From NCBI GenBank assembly GCA_040384665.1, contig JAZKIY010000016.1, positions 1 to 64,000 on the forward strand: a DNA stretch of 64,000 nucleotides, read 5' to 3'. Positions 7,562 through 15,930 of the stretch are shown one piece after another. The stretch comes from PCRC01 sp040384665. GTDB lineage: Bacteria > Pseudomonadota > Gammaproteobacteria > Burkholderiales > Burkholderiaceae_C. Every line of letters begins with the position of its first letter. The stretch's first letter is position 1. Under the pieces are notes generated by a model. That model saw only the letters and a list, made by a program, of their open reading frames with translations, ran no database searches and had not been told where the DNA came from. The translations under genes and the position numbers were made by a program.

Positions 7562-8527
7562 ATGACCGATCTGACCACGCCACAGCCCAGCGCCGCGCCG
7601 CTGCACGACCACTACCGCATCCTGCCGCGCCATGTGCGTTTCGACTTCAGCCACACCCCCATCCAGTGGGTGCCCGGCGACCCGGCCAGCACCCACGTGA
7701 TGAACACGCTGAACCTGATGTTCCCGGCCGGCGAGCTGTGGTTCTGCCGGGTTTACAACAAGGTGCTGCCCCACATCACCGATGTGAAGCTGCGCGACGA
7801 CGCCGAGGGTTTTCTGCGCCAGGAGGCGCTGCACTCGCGTTCGCACGGCGGCGTGCTCAAACACTACTACCAGCGTCACGGCATCGACACCACCCCGTTC
7901 ACCCGGGTGTTGGACTGGTCGCTGGCCAAGCTGCTGGGCGACCGCCCCTGGGGTCTGCCCTGGGGCGGCCAGTCCCGCTTCTGGCTGCACCAGCAGCTGG
8001 GCATCATTGCGGCGCTGGAGCATTTCTTCGGCTACCTGGGCAACTGGATACTCAACGCCCCGGCGCTGGACGATGCCGGCACCGACCCGGTGATGCTTGA
8101 CCTGCTGCGCTGGCACGGCGCCGAAGAGGTCGAGCACCGCAGCGTGGCCTATGACATTTACCGCCACCTGGGCGGCGGCTACCTGGGCCGCTGCTTCCAC
8201 ATGGCCTGCGTCATTCCGATGCTGCTGGTCACCACCGCGTTGGGTGTGCGCTTCATGTACCGCCACGATCCCGATGCCGGCAAGCCGCTGGGCCTGTTCC
8301 GCACATGGTCGCAGGGCGCGCGCAACGGGCGTCTGCCCTCGCTGTGGGGCACGGTGAAGTCGGCGCTGCGTTTCTTCGCGCCCGGTTACTCGCCGGGCCA
8401 CGAAGGCTCGACCGAACAGGCCCTGGCCTACCTGGCCCGCTCGCCCGCCGCCCAGGCCGCCGCCCACGGTGGCAACTGGGTGGCTGCGGCTGCGCCAATG
8501 CGCACCGAAGCGTTGGCTGCCGCCTGA
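7562..8527 (+). CDS. Metal-dependent hydrolase family protein with diiron-type ligand pattern
   Basis: 321 aa from ATG 7562 (AGGA shortly upstream); an earlier start at 7445 would overlap the preceding gene and lacks homologous character. It resembles the family usually named predicted metal-dependent hydrolase (PF10118 type, from memory). Reading the sequence, I see E58, then E88-A-L-H91, E153 and E189-V-E-H192, spaced 30, 65 and 36 residues apart in a mainly helical protein. E, ExxH, E, ExxH is the ligand set of carboxylate-bridged diiron oxygenases and desaturases. Its position directly before a flavin/2Fe-2S reductase and a desaturase makes an oxidative role at least as likely as hydrolysis. 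A hydrophobic segment near residues 217-235 may touch the membrane. Function unproven. Confidence 0.8.
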   Translation: MTDLTTPQPSAAPLHDHYRILPRHVRFDFSHTPIQWVPGDPASTHVMNTLNLMFPAGELWFCRVYNKVLPHITDVKLRDDAEGFLRQEALHSRSHGGVLKHYYQRHGIDTTPFTRVLDWSLAKLLGDRPWGLPWGGQSRFWLHQQLGIIAALEHFFGYLGNWILNAPALDDAGTDPVMLDLLRWHGAEEVEHRSVAYDIYRHLGGGYLGRCFHMACVIPMLLVTTALGVRFMYRHDPDAGKPLGLFRTWSQGARNGRLPSLWGTVKSALRFFAPGYSPGHEGSTEQALAYLARSPAAQAAAHGGNWVAAAAPMRTEALAAA

Positions 8528-8551
8528 CCCATCAACCTGATCCATCCCGCC

Positions 8552-9652
8552 ATGACTGCCGTCTCCCAGCCCGCTTTGACCCCCGCCCGCACCGGCTGGG
8601 CCGACGCCTTCACCTGGCCCTTGGCCCCCGGCCATTTCCTGGCCCTGATCAACCCGCTGTGGTCGGGCGACCGGGTCCAGGCCCGGGTCGAGCGGGCGCG
8701 CATGGAAACCGCCAACACCCGCACGCTGGTGCTGCGGCTGGGCCGGGGCTGGCACCGGCACCGGGCCGGCCAGCATGTGCAGGTGAGCCTGGCCATCAAC
8801 GGCGTGCTGCGCACCCGCACCTATTCGATCAGCTCGGCGCCCACCCGCGGCCGGCACATCCGCATCACGGTCAAGGCCATGGGCGAGGGCGGGGTGTCCG
8901 AGCACCTGGTGCGCCACACCCAGGTCGGCGATGTGCTGACACTGAGCCCACCGCACGGTGACTTCATGCTGCCCCGGCCGGTTCCGCGCCAGATGCTGCT
9001 GGTCAGCGGTGGCAGTGGCATCACGCCGCTGATGGCCATGCTGCGCCGGCTGGCCGCACGCAGCCAGCTGTGGGACGTGGTGCACCTGCACTACGCCACC
9101 GGCGCGCACGACGTGATCTTCCGCGACGACCTCAGCACCCTGCAGGCCCGCCACCCCGGCTACCGCCTGCACCGCATCTACACCCGCGAGGGCGGGGCGG
9201 CAGCGGGCGAGCGGCATTTCAGCGCCGCCCAGCTGGCCCGGCTGTGCCCCGACTGGGCCGAGCGCCAGGCCTTTGCCTGCGGCCCCGAGGCCTTGCTGGC
9301 CCGTCTCGACGCCCACTGGGCCGACACCGGCCTGACCGAGCAACTGAGCATCGAGCGCTTCCACGCCCAGCTGGCCACACCGCCGGCCACGGCCCATGGT
9401 GGCGCCATCGTGTTCCAGCGCAGCGGCGTGGCCACCACCGCCGACGGCACCACCCCCTTGCTGCTGGTGGCCGAAGGCGTCGGCCTGCAGCCGCCGCACG
9501 GTTGCCGCATGGGCATCTGCCACGGCTGCGACGCGGTGCTGCTGTCGGGCTGCGTGCGCGACCTGCGCAACAACACCGTCTACAACACCCCCGGTCAACG
9601 GGTCCAGCCCTGCGTTTGCGCCGCCGCCGGCGACGCCACGCTGGACCTCTGA
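8552..9652 (+). CDS. Flavin/2Fe-2S ferredoxin reductase (CDO/phthalate-reductase style)
   Basis: 366 aa. FAD-binding signature R89-T-Y-S; nucleotide-binding LVSGGSGITPLMAM (about 150-163); FACGPEALL near 241; and a C-terminal plant-type 2Fe-2S domain with Cys318-x4-Cys323-x2-Cys326 and a fourth cysteine at 354 or 356. It should pass electrons from NAD(P)H through FAD to its iron-sulfur cluster and on to an oxygenase or desaturase. Both neighbours are candidates: the diiron-like protein 24 bases upstream and the desaturase 27 bases downstream. In Pseudomonas a comparable reductase (DesC) serves the acyl-CoA desaturase DesB (established knowledge). The N-terminal 40 residues precede the FAD domain and are of unknown use; other starts exist downstream. 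Confidence 0.9.
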   Translation: MTAVSQPALTPARTGWADAFTWPLAPGHFLALINPLWSGDRVQARVERARMETANTRTLVLRLGRGWHRHRAGQHVQVSLAINGVLRTRTYSISSAPTRGRHIRITVKAMGEGGVSEHLVRHTQVGDVLTLSPPHGDFMLPRPVPRQMLLVSGGSGITPLMAMLRRLAARSQLWDVVHLHYATGAHDVIFRDDLSTLQARHPGYRLHRIYTREGGAAAGERHFSAAQLARLCPDWAERQAFACGPEALLARLDAHWADTGLTEQLSIERFHAQLATPPATAHGGAIVFQRSGVATTADGTTPLLLVAEGVGLQPPHGCRMGICHGCDAVLLSGCVRDLRNNTVYNTPGQRVQPCVCAAAGDATLDL

Positions 9653-9679
9653 CCCTGTTCCCTTTTTGAGGAAAACACC

Positions 9680-10870
9680 ATGTCCCTTCCCACCCATTTG
9701 AGCCCCGCCGACGTGGAGGCCTTTGGCCGCGCACTCGACGAGTTGCGCGACACCACCATCGCCTCGCGCGGCGCGGCCGACCGCGCCTATATCCTGGGCG
9801 TGATCCGCCTGCAGCGCGGCTTCAACCTGTTCGGTCGCCTGGCCATCATTGCCGCTTTGCCCCTTTTGCCCCAGTTGGGCCTGGTCGAGAGCCTGTGGTG
9901 GGCTGTGGCCATGGCCGGCCTGGGCGGCGTGCTGCTGTCGCTGGGCAAGATCCTGGAGAACATGGAGATCGGCCACAACGTGATGCACGCCCAGTGGGAC
10001 TGGATGCACGACCCGCAAATCCACTCCAGCAACTGGGAGTGGGACAACGTCTGCCCGTCCAGCCAGTGGAAGCATTCACACAACGTGGTGCACCACACTT
10101 GGACCAACGTGCTGGGCAAAGACCCCGACGTGGGCTACGGCGTGCTGCGCGTCACGCCCGAGCAGCCCTGGCGTCCCAAGTATTTGCTGCAGCCGCTGGT
10201 GAACGTGCTGCTACAGCTGTATTTCCAGTGGGGCGTGGCCCTGCACGATGTGGAGCCCGAGAAGCTGCTGGATGGCAAAAAATCGCTGGCAGACACCATG
10301 CCCATGCTGCGCGAGATTGGCGTCAAGGCCTGGCGTCAGCTCCGCAAGGACTACCTGGTGTGGCCGGCGCTGTCAGCGCTGCTGGTGCTGCCGCTGGCCG
10401 CCACCGGCGTGGCGCCCTGGGCGGTGCTGGTCTGGGCTTTTGGCGCCACTGCTTTGGCCAACCTGCTGGCCAATGGCATCCGCAATGTGTGGTCCAACCT
10501 GATCATCTTTTGTGGCCATTTCCCGGCCGGTGTGCACCATTTCACCGAGGCCGATGTGGCCAACGAGACCCGGGGCGGCTGGTACGTGCGCCAGCTGCTG
10601 GGCAGCTGCAATATCAGTGGCGGCCCACTGCTGCACCTGATGTCGGGCAACCTGAGCCACCAGGTGGAACACCATTTGTTCCCCGACCTGCCCAGCAACC
10701 GCTACCCCGAACTGGCACCCAAGGTGCAGGCGCTGGCGCGGCAGTATGGCCTGCCTTACAACAGCGCGCCGTTGTGGCGCCAGTACGGCACCACCACCTG
10801 GACCATCTTGCGGCTGGCGTTTCCTGGCGGTCGGTCTACCGCGTCAGCGATGGTTGCAGCAGGGCACTGA
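9680..10870 (+). CDS. Membrane fatty acid desaturase
   Basis: 396 aa. Three histidine boxes of membrane desaturases are present: H99-NVM-H103, H134-NVV-HH (134-139) and H327-QVE-HH (327-332), the last in the HQVEHHLFPDLP form of front-end or acyl desaturases. Hydrophobic segments near residues 53-88 and 228-265 would form the membrane pairs that place the boxes on the cytoplasmic side. It should insert a double bond in a fatty acyl chain (acyl-CoA or phospholipid-bound) using electrons from the reductase encoded just upstream. A good GAGGAAAA ribosome site precedes ATG 9680. It is the last gene of the MerR cluster and is followed by an intrinsic terminator. Regiochemistry and substrate cannot be told from sequence alone. 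Confidence 0.93.
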   Translation: MSLPTHLSPADVEAFGRALDELRDTTIASRGAADRAYILGVIRLQRGFNLFGRLAIIAALPLLPQLGLVESLWWAVAMAGLGGVLLSLGKILENMEIGHNVMHAQWDWMHDPQIHSSNWEWDNVCPSSQWKHSHNVVHHTWTNVLGKDPDVGYGVLRVTPEQPWRPKYLLQPLVNVLLQLYFQWGVALHDVEPEKLLDGKKSLADTMPMLREIGVKAWRQLRKDYLVWPALSALLVLPLAATGVAPWAVLVWAFGATALANLLANGIRNVWSNLIIFCGHFPAGVHHFTEADVANETRGGWYVRQLLGSCNISGGPLLHLMSGNLSHQVEHHLFPDLPSNRYPELAPKVQALARQYGLPYNSAPLWRQYGTTTWTILRLAFPGGRSTASAMVAAGH

Positions 10871-10889
10871 TGGCTCGACCATGTGCTGT

Positions 10890-10924
10890 GCCCGGTTTTT
10901 GCCCCCGCAAAGTCCGGGCTTTTT
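10890..10924 (+). terminator. Intrinsic terminator after the desaturase gene
   Basis: Stem GCCCGG (10890-10895) and CCGGGC (10914-10919) followed by TTTTT. It lies 20 bases after the desaturase stop and marks the end of the cluster. Confidence 0.75.
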
Positions 10925-10977
10925 GATGTGTGTGGCTTGGGGTATATTTGTTTGAAATTTCTCAGCTGCTGCCACTC

Positions 10978-11337
10978 ATGTCCAACCATTCAGCCCATTC
11001 TGGCGGTAACGCCAAAGAGCCAGTGCCCACCACGCCGCTGGCGCAGGCGCTTGCGCAGAACGAGGATGTCAAGGACAAGGTGGGGGCGGTGGCCGATGAC
11101 CTGTTGATCATCAACACGGTGCTCAAGCAGGAAATCCCAGAGCAAGTGCAAACCGGTGAGGTGGCACAGGCGCTTGAGAAACACGAGGCACTTGAAAACC
11201 AGGTGCAGCAATGTGCCGACGAGTTGCAGGTGGTCAACCAGGTGCTTGCCGATGAAATCGACGAGCGTGAAAAACTGGAACGCGCGCTGGCTGCCAGCCA
11301 GGCGGCACTGGCCGAACAGCAAGCCGGCAAAAAATAG
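10978..11337 (+). CDS. Small helical protein with internal duplication
   Basis: 119 aa from ATG 10978; a longer frame from 10930 runs back towards the terminator and is unlikely. I do not recognise a family. Residues 21-60 and 62-101 are tandem copies of one unit with pattern (L/V)AQAL..(N/H)E followed by V...ADxL..(I/V)(I/V)NxVL..EI.E. The whole protein is acidic, predicted helical and probably forms a coiled coil or helical bundle. No signal peptide, no membrane segment, one cysteine. It stands alone between a terminator and the crotonase gene. Possibly a cytoplasmic scaffold or regulator, but nothing supports a specific role. Confidence 0.7.
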   Translation: MSNHSAHSGGNAKEPVPTTPLAQALAQNEDVKDKVGAVADDLLIINTVLKQEIPEQVQTGEVAQALEKHEALENQVQQCADELQVVNQVLADEIDEREKLERALAASQAALAEQQAGKK

Positions 11338-11475
11338 ACACGCACGCGTGTCATGCACCGGACTGACGGTCCGCTGTGCACTGTCTACACTGGTTTGCCA
11401 CTCCCGCAGTCTTGCGTCAGGGTGGCCACGTTGGCCCAGCGCCATGTTGCAACCAGAACACCAGGAGACACACCC

Positions 11476-12411
11476 ATGCCCGCATTCGGCACCGTCACGA
11501 TTGCCCACGACCCGCAGCAGCCGCGCATTGCCCGCCTGCTGCTGAACCGGCCCGAACGCCTCAACCCCATCGGCAACAGCACGCCCGGCGACATCCGCAA
11601 GGCCATCCAATGGGCCGAGGCGCAAGACGAGGTGCACGTGGTCATCGTTGAAGGGGCAGGGCGTGCTTTCTGTGCCGGTTACGACCTGGCGGAATACGCC
11701 GAGGGCGTGGACGCCGAAGGCTTTGTGGGCGACCACCCCTGCCGCCAGGAAAAAACGCCGTGGGACCCGATGGTCGACTACGCGGCCATGAAAGGCCACA
11801 CCGAAGACTTCATGTCGCTGTGGCGTTGCAGCAAGCCGACCATCGCCAAGGTGCACGGCTACGCAGTGGCGGGCGGCAGCGACATTGCGCTGTGCTGCGA
11901 CCTGCTGGTGATGGCCGACGATGCCCGCATTGGCTACATGCCCACCCGCGTCTGGGGCTGCCCGACCACCGCCATGTGGACCTACCGGCTCGGCGCCATC
12001 CGCGCCAAGCAGATGATGTTCACCGGCGACACCATCGACGGCAAAAAAGCCGCCGACTGGGGCCTGGCCAACATGGCGGTCCCGGCTGATGAGCTGGACG
12101 CCGCCACGCAAAAACTTGCCGAGCGCATTGCCGGCGTGCCCAAGTCGCACCTCACGATGCACAAGCTGGTGGTCAACCAGGTCTGGCATTCGATGGGCCT
12201 GGAGCAGAGCCAGATGTTTGCCACCATCTTTGACGGCATCACCCGCCACAACCCCGAAGGCATGTGGTTCCGCCGCTATGCGCAGGCCGAAGGTTTCAAG
12301 GCCGCGGTGCAGTGGCGCGACAGCGGCAAGCCGATCCCCCAGGGGGACGAGGCGAGGGCATTGATGGCCGAACTGGAAGCCCAGCTCGCCGCCGCCAAGG
12401 CCAAGCTGTAG
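11476..12411 (+). CDS. Enoyl-CoA hydratase/isomerase (crotonase) family protein
   Basis: 311 aa from ATG 11476, which has CAGGAGA nine bases upstream; a longer frame begins at 11353 but lacks this. Crotonase features: LLLNRPERLNPI at the N-terminus, the oxyanion-hole segment GAGRAFCAGYDL, and HGYAVAGGSDIALCCDLLV with the second oxyanion glycines. Ends with an Ala/Lys-rich helix. It acts on CoA thioesters, by hydration, isomerisation or hydrolysis; which one cannot be decided from the sequence. It is convergent with the quinone oxidoreductase gene, the two stops being one base apart. A role in fatty acid or ring degradation is the usual inference for such pairs. Confidence 0.85.
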   Translation: MPAFGTVTIAHDPQQPRIARLLLNRPERLNPIGNSTPGDIRKAIQWAEAQDEVHVVIVEGAGRAFCAGYDLAEYAEGVDAEGFVGDHPCRQEKTPWDPMVDYAAMKGHTEDFMSLWRCSKPTIAKVHGYAVAGGSDIALCCDLLVMADDARIGYMPTRVWGCPTTAMWTYRLGAIRAKQMMFTGDTIDGKKAADWGLANMAVPADELDAATQKLAERIAGVPKSHLTMHKLVVNQVWHSMGLEQSQMFATIFDGITRHNPEGMWFRRYAQAEGFKAAVQWRDSGKPIPQGDEARALMAELEAQLAAAKAKL

Positions 12412-12412
12412 G

Positions 12413-13387
12413 TCAGTTCACCATCACCAGTTTGCCCTTGACGCCGCGTGAGCCCATGTGGGCGTACGCGGCTTTCAGGTCGGTCATCGGCACCGTGCTG
12501 TCGATCACCGGCTTGACCTTGCCTTGTGCGTACCACTGCGCCAACTCGGCCAGTGCCGCGTTGTTGGCCTTGGGCTCGCGCTTGGCAAAGTCGCCCCAGA
12601 ACACGCCAACGAGGGACGCGCCCTTGAGCAGCATCAGGTTCAACGGCAGCGCCGGAATCGGGCCCGAAGCAAAACCCACCACCAGGTAACGGCCACGCCA
12701 GGCAATGGAGCGGAAGGCGGGTTCTGCAAAGTCGCCACCGACTGGGTCGTAAACCACGTCGGGGCCTTTGCCGTTGGTGGCGGCCTTGATGGCGTCGCGG
12801 AGGTTCTCGGTGGTGTAGTTGATGGTCGCGTCGGCACCGATGGACCGGCACAGCGCGCACTTCTCGTCGGTCGATGCGGCGGCGATCACCCGTGCACCCA
12901 CCGCCTTGGCAATCTGAATGGCCGAGGTGCCCACGCCGCCGGCGGCACCCAGCACCAGCAGCGTCTCCCCGGCCTTGAGTTGGGCCCGGTCGATCAGCGC
13001 GTGGTGCGAGGTGCCATAGACCAAAATGAACGCCGCCGCATCGACCATCGGAAACCCTGCCGGCAGCGGCATGCACAGCGCCGCCGGGGCAATGGCGTGG
13101 GTGCCAAAGCCGCCGGTGCCCGGCATGCAGGCCACCGGCTGGCCCACTTGCAGGTGCGTCACGCCGTCGCCCAACGCCTGCACCACACCAGCGTATTCCG
13201 AGCCGGGCACAAAGGGCAGGGCGGGCTTCATCTGGTACTTGTTCTGCACGATCAGCAGGTCGGGGAAGTTCAGGCTGGCGGCCTTGATCTCGACCAGCAC
13301 TTCGCCGGGGCCGGGCGTGGGCGTGGGCAGTTCCTTCCAGGTCAGCGCGTCCACGCCGGTCGGGGTCTCACAAAGCCATGCGTGCAT
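12413..13387 (-). CDS. NADPH:quinone oxidoreductase-like zinc-free MDR
   Basis: 324 aa from ATG 13387, chosen because GTGGAGA stands six bases before it; an upstream ATG at 13405 is less likely. Medium-chain dehydrogenase fold: N-terminal GroES-like part (SLNFPDLLIVQNKYQ, FVPGSEYAGVV) and a nucleotide-binding part with LVLGAAGGVGTSAIQIAKA. The structural and catalytic zinc cysteines of alcohol dehydrogenases are absent, as in quinone oxidoreductases. It probably reduces quinones or enoyl/enone substrates with NADPH in the cytoplasm. Convergent with the crotonase gene and divergent from surE. Confidence 0.87.
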   Translation of the reverse strand: MHAWLCETPTGVDALTWKELPTPTPGPGEVLVEIKAASLNFPDLLIVQNKYQMKPALPFVPGSEYAGVVQALGDGVTHLQVGQPVACMPGTGGFGTHAIAPAALCMPLPAGFPMVDAAAFILVYGTSHHALIDRAQLKAGETLLVLGAAGGVGTSAIQIAKAVGARVIAAASTDEKCALCRSIGADATINYTTENLRDAIKAATNGKGPDVVYDPVGGDFAEPAFRSIAWRGRYLVVGFASGPIPALPLNLMLLKGASLVGVFWGDFAKREPKANNAALAELAQWYAQGKVKPVIDSTVPMTDLKAAYAHMGSRGVKGKLVMVN

Positions 13388-13491
13388 GAAGTCTCCACTC
13401 GTCAAGGGTCAAAAGGCCAATGATAGAAGGGCGTTTGTCGCGGAGCGTGTCCCAGCAGCGACCTACAATCGTTCGCAACTTTCCCGACCCC

Positions 13492-14259
13492 ATGAAAATT
13501 CTCATTTCCAACGACGACGGCTTCCAGGCACCCGGCATTGTGGCGCTCTACGAGGCGCTGAAAGACCTGGGCGAGGTGGAGGTGATCGCACCCGAGCACA
13601 ACAACAGCGCCAAGTCGAATGCGCTGACGCTGCACTCCCCGCTGTACGTGCACCGTGCCACCAATGGCTTTCGCTACGTCAACGGCACCCCGGCCGACTG
13701 TGTGCACATCGCCATGACCGGCCTGCTGGGCTACCGGCCCGACCTGGTGGTGAGTGGCATCAACAACGGCGCCAACATGGGCGACGACACCATTTACTCC
13801 GGCACCGTGGGCGCGGCGATGGAAGGTTACCTGTTTGGTGTGCCGGCGATTGCGTTTTCGCAGACCGAGAAAGGCTGGCACCACCTGGACGCCGCCGCGG
13901 CCAAGGCGCGTGAACTGGTCCAGCAAATGGGCCAGCACGGCCTGCATGGCGAGGCCCCCTGGCTGCTGAACGTCAACATCCCCAACCGCCCGCTGGCAGA
14001 CATCAAGCCGATGAAGGTGTGCCGCCTGGGCCGCCGCCACCTGGCCGAACCGGTCATCCAGCAAACCAGCCCGAGGGGGGAGACCATGTACTGGATTGGC
14101 GCCGCCGGCGCCGCCAAAGACGACGCCGAAGGCACCGACTTCCACGCCACCTTCCAGGGCCATGTCTCGTTGACACCGCTGCAGGTGGACCTGACCGACC
14201 ACAACCACCTGCGCTACTGGGCGCAGACCGCCGCCGCGCTGAACGGGTCGGGCGCATGA
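13492..14259 (+). CDS. surE: 5'/3'-nucleotidase SurE
   Basis: 255 aa. Begins with the SurE hallmark MKILISNDDGFQAPGI, whose Asp8 and Asp9 bind the catalytic metal, followed by the conserved VSGINNGANMGDDTIYSGTV loop. Dephosphorylates nucleoside monophosphates and is linked to stationary-phase survival. The start at 13492 is fixed by this N-terminus; a longer frame from 13420 has no conserved residues. It opens the surE-pcm-nlpD-rpoS operon known in beta- and gammaproteobacteria, and overlaps pcm by four bases (ATGA), which points to translational coupling. Confidence 0.96.
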   Translation: MKILISNDDGFQAPGIVALYEALKDLGEVEVIAPEHNNSAKSNALTLHSPLYVHRATNGFRYVNGTPADCVHIAMTGLLGYRPDLVVSGINNGANMGDDTIYSGTVGAAMEGYLFGVPAIAFSQTEKGWHHLDAAAAKARELVQQMGQHGLHGEAPWLLNVNIPNRPLADIKPMKVCRLGRRHLAEPVIQQTSPRGETMYWIGAAGAAKDDAEGTDFHATFQGHVSLTPLQVDLTDHNHLRYWAQTAAALNGSGA

Positions 14260-15062
14260 CGCAGCGCCCCCGCTTCCCGGCACAGGAAACCCTGCCCACC
14301 TGGGTCAAGCGCGCTCCTGAAAAAGGAGCTATACCGCTAGGTTTTACTAAGGCTGGACCCATAAAAGGCTTAAAAAATGAGGGGTTGCCCTTGCCCGTGG
14401 CCGGTTGGGGCATGGATTCGGCCCGGGTGCGCGAGCGCATGGTCGCGTTGCTGGCACGGCAAGGCGTGTCCGACCCGCAGGTGCTGGCCGCCATGGGGCG
14501 TGTCGAGCGCCACCGCTTCGTCGATTCCGCGTTGGCCAACCAGGCTTACGAAGACACCAGCCTGCCCATCGGGCTTGGGCAAACCATCTCCAAGCCTGGC
14601 GTGGTGGCGCGCATGCTGGAACTGCTGCGTGAGCCCTGGGTGGGTTCCGGGCAGCCGCTCGGCCGGGTGTTGGAGATTGGCACCGGCTGTGGCTACCAGG
14701 CCGCCGTGTTGAGTGCGCTGGCAAGCGAGGTCTACAGCATGGAACGCCTGCGCGGCCTGCACGAGAAAGCCCGCGAGAACCTGCGCCCGTTCCGGCTTGC
14801 CAACCTGCACCTGCTGCTGGGCGACGGCATGGCCGGCTACCCCAAGGGGGCGCCGTACGCGGCCATCATTGCCGCCGCCGGTGGCGAGGCCTTGCCGACC
14901 ACCTGGATCGACCAGCTCGCGCCCGGTGGCCGCCTGGTGGCACCGGTGTGCCAGCCCAACGGCGCACAGGCACTGACGGTGGTGGACAAGACGCCCACAG
15001 GCATTGTTCAGCGCTTCCTCGAGCCCGTCCTCTTTGTGCCCCTAAAATCGGGTGTTGCATGA
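14256..15062 (+). CDS. pcm: Protein-L-isoaspartate O-methyltransferase
   Basis: 268 aa. Core from about residue 52: SARVRERMVALLARQGV, RHRFVDSALANQAYEDTSLPIG with GQTISKP, and the SAM-binding VLEIGTGCGYQAAVLSAL. It methylates isoaspartyl residues in aged proteins, starting their repair. Usual bacterial Pcm is roughly 210-225 aa; this one has a long N-terminal extension of which residues 20-42 are encoded by a copy of the window's palindromic repeat (14313-14379). The ATG at 14256 overlaps the surE stop; an ATG at 14377 inside the repeat and one at 14413 could start a standard-length protein, so the extension may not be translated. The gene overlaps nlpD by four bases. Confidence 0.93.
   Translation: MTQRPRFPAQETLPTWVKRAPEKGAIPLGFTKAGPIKGLKNEGLPLPVAGWGMDSARVRERMVALLARQGVSDPQVLAAMGRVERHRFVDSALANQAYEDTSLPIGLGQTISKPGVVARMLELLREPWVGSGQPLGRVLEIGTGCGYQAAVLSALASEVYSMERLRGLHEKARENLRPFRLANLHLLLGDGMAGYPKGAPYAAIIAAAGGEALPTTWIDQLAPGGRLVAPVCQPNGAQALTVVDKTPTGIVQRFLEPVLFVPLKSGVA
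14313..14379 (+). repeat. Palindromic repeat, copy A (inside pcm)
   Basis: Hairpin GCTCCT-gaaaa-AGGAGC (14313-14329), then CCGCTAGGTTTTACTAAGGC and an A-rich tail AAAGGCTTAAAAAATG. It matches the copy at 48413-48479 almost base for base from CTAGGTTT to AAAAATG. It is in frame and free of stops within pcm. Codons here (ATA, TTA-like A+T-rich choices) differ from the flanking gene. Confidence 0.85.
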
Positions 15063-15928
15063 CCCGGAGGTATCGCGTGGTGTTTCGTAACTCTACAGTC
15101 GTGGTGGTGGCACTGATGGCTGTGCTGCTCTCCGCCTGCTCGTTCAACCGCGCGCCCAACCGGGCACCGGTCGAAGACCGCGCCGGCAGCAAGCCGCGGC
15201 CCATCGTCCGGCCGTCCAACGACACCCCCACAGTGGCACCCGACGCAGAGAACGCTGGCAAACCCGGTTTCTACACCGTCAAGCCCGGCGACACACTCAA
15301 CCGCATTGGTTTTGAGGTCGGGCAGCGCCCGGCCGACATCGCCCGCTGGAGCGGCCTGGCCAACCCCAATGTGCTGGAAGTCGGACAGGTGCTGCGCGTT
15401 GTGGCGCCACCGTCCGAGGCGCCCGTTGCGCAAACCAAGCCGGTCATCCCGCCCGGCATCTTGAGTTCGCCTGTGCCCACACCGCTGCCACCCGTGGGTG
15501 CGGCGTCTGTGCCCAACATCGCCACCACCGACAGCACACAGCCGCCTCCGGCCAGCGACGAAGAGGTGGCCTGGATGTGGCCGGCCACCGGCAACGTGAT
15601 CGCCGGGTTTGACGAGGCCAAAAACAAGGGCCTGGACTTCGCTGGCAGCGCCGGAGACCCGGTACTGGCCGCGGCCGACGGTCGGGTGGTTTACGCCGGC
15701 GCAGGCTTGCGTGGCTACGGCAACCTCATCATCCTCAAACACAACAACACCTACCTCACCGCCTACGCGCACAACCAGCTGCTGCTGGTGAAGGAAGACC
15801 AGAACGTGCGCCGGGGCCAGAAGATTGCCGAGATGGGCAACAGCGACGCCGACCGCGTGAAGCTGCACTTCGAGGTGCGCCGGCAAGGCAAGCCGGTGGA
15901 CCCTGCCAAGTACCTGCCAGGCCGCTGA
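15059..15928 (+). CDS. nlpD: Lipoprotein NlpD, LysM and degenerate M23 domains
   Basis: 289 aa from ATG 15059, overlapping the pcm stop by four bases. Lipobox LLSAC with Cys27 makes it a lipoprotein. LysM domain about residues 76-120 (YTVKPGDTLNRIGFEVGQRP). C-terminal LytM/M23 domain about 180-285: MWPATGNVIAGFDEAKNKG, LKHNNTYLTAYAHNQLLLV, VKLHFEVRRQG. The metal ligands are degenerate (KNKGLDF in place of HxGxD, KLHFE in place of HxHxE), as in E. coli NlpD, which does not cleave peptidoglycan but activates the amidase AmiC at division (established). In E. coli the rpoS promoter lies inside nlpD; this could also be so here. Confidence 0.94.
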   Translation: MTRRYRVVFRNSTVVVVALMAVLLSACSFNRAPNRAPVEDRAGSKPRPIVRPSNDTPTVAPDAENAGKPGFYTVKPGDTLNRIGFEVGQRPADIARWSGLANPNVLEVGQVLRVVAPPSEAPVAQTKPVIPPGILSSPVPTPLPPVGAASVPNIATTDSTQPPPASDEEVAWMWPATGNVIAGFDEAKNKGLDFAGSAGDPVLAAADGRVVYAGAGLRGYGNLIILKHNNTYLTAYAHNQLLLVKEDQNVRRGQKIAEMGNSDADRVKLHFEVRRQGKPVDPAKYLPGR

Positions 15929-15930
15929 CG

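Noticed and set aside
7544..10075. Minus-strand frame of 843 codons
   Set aside because: Antisense shadow of the diiron-like, reductase and desaturase genes.
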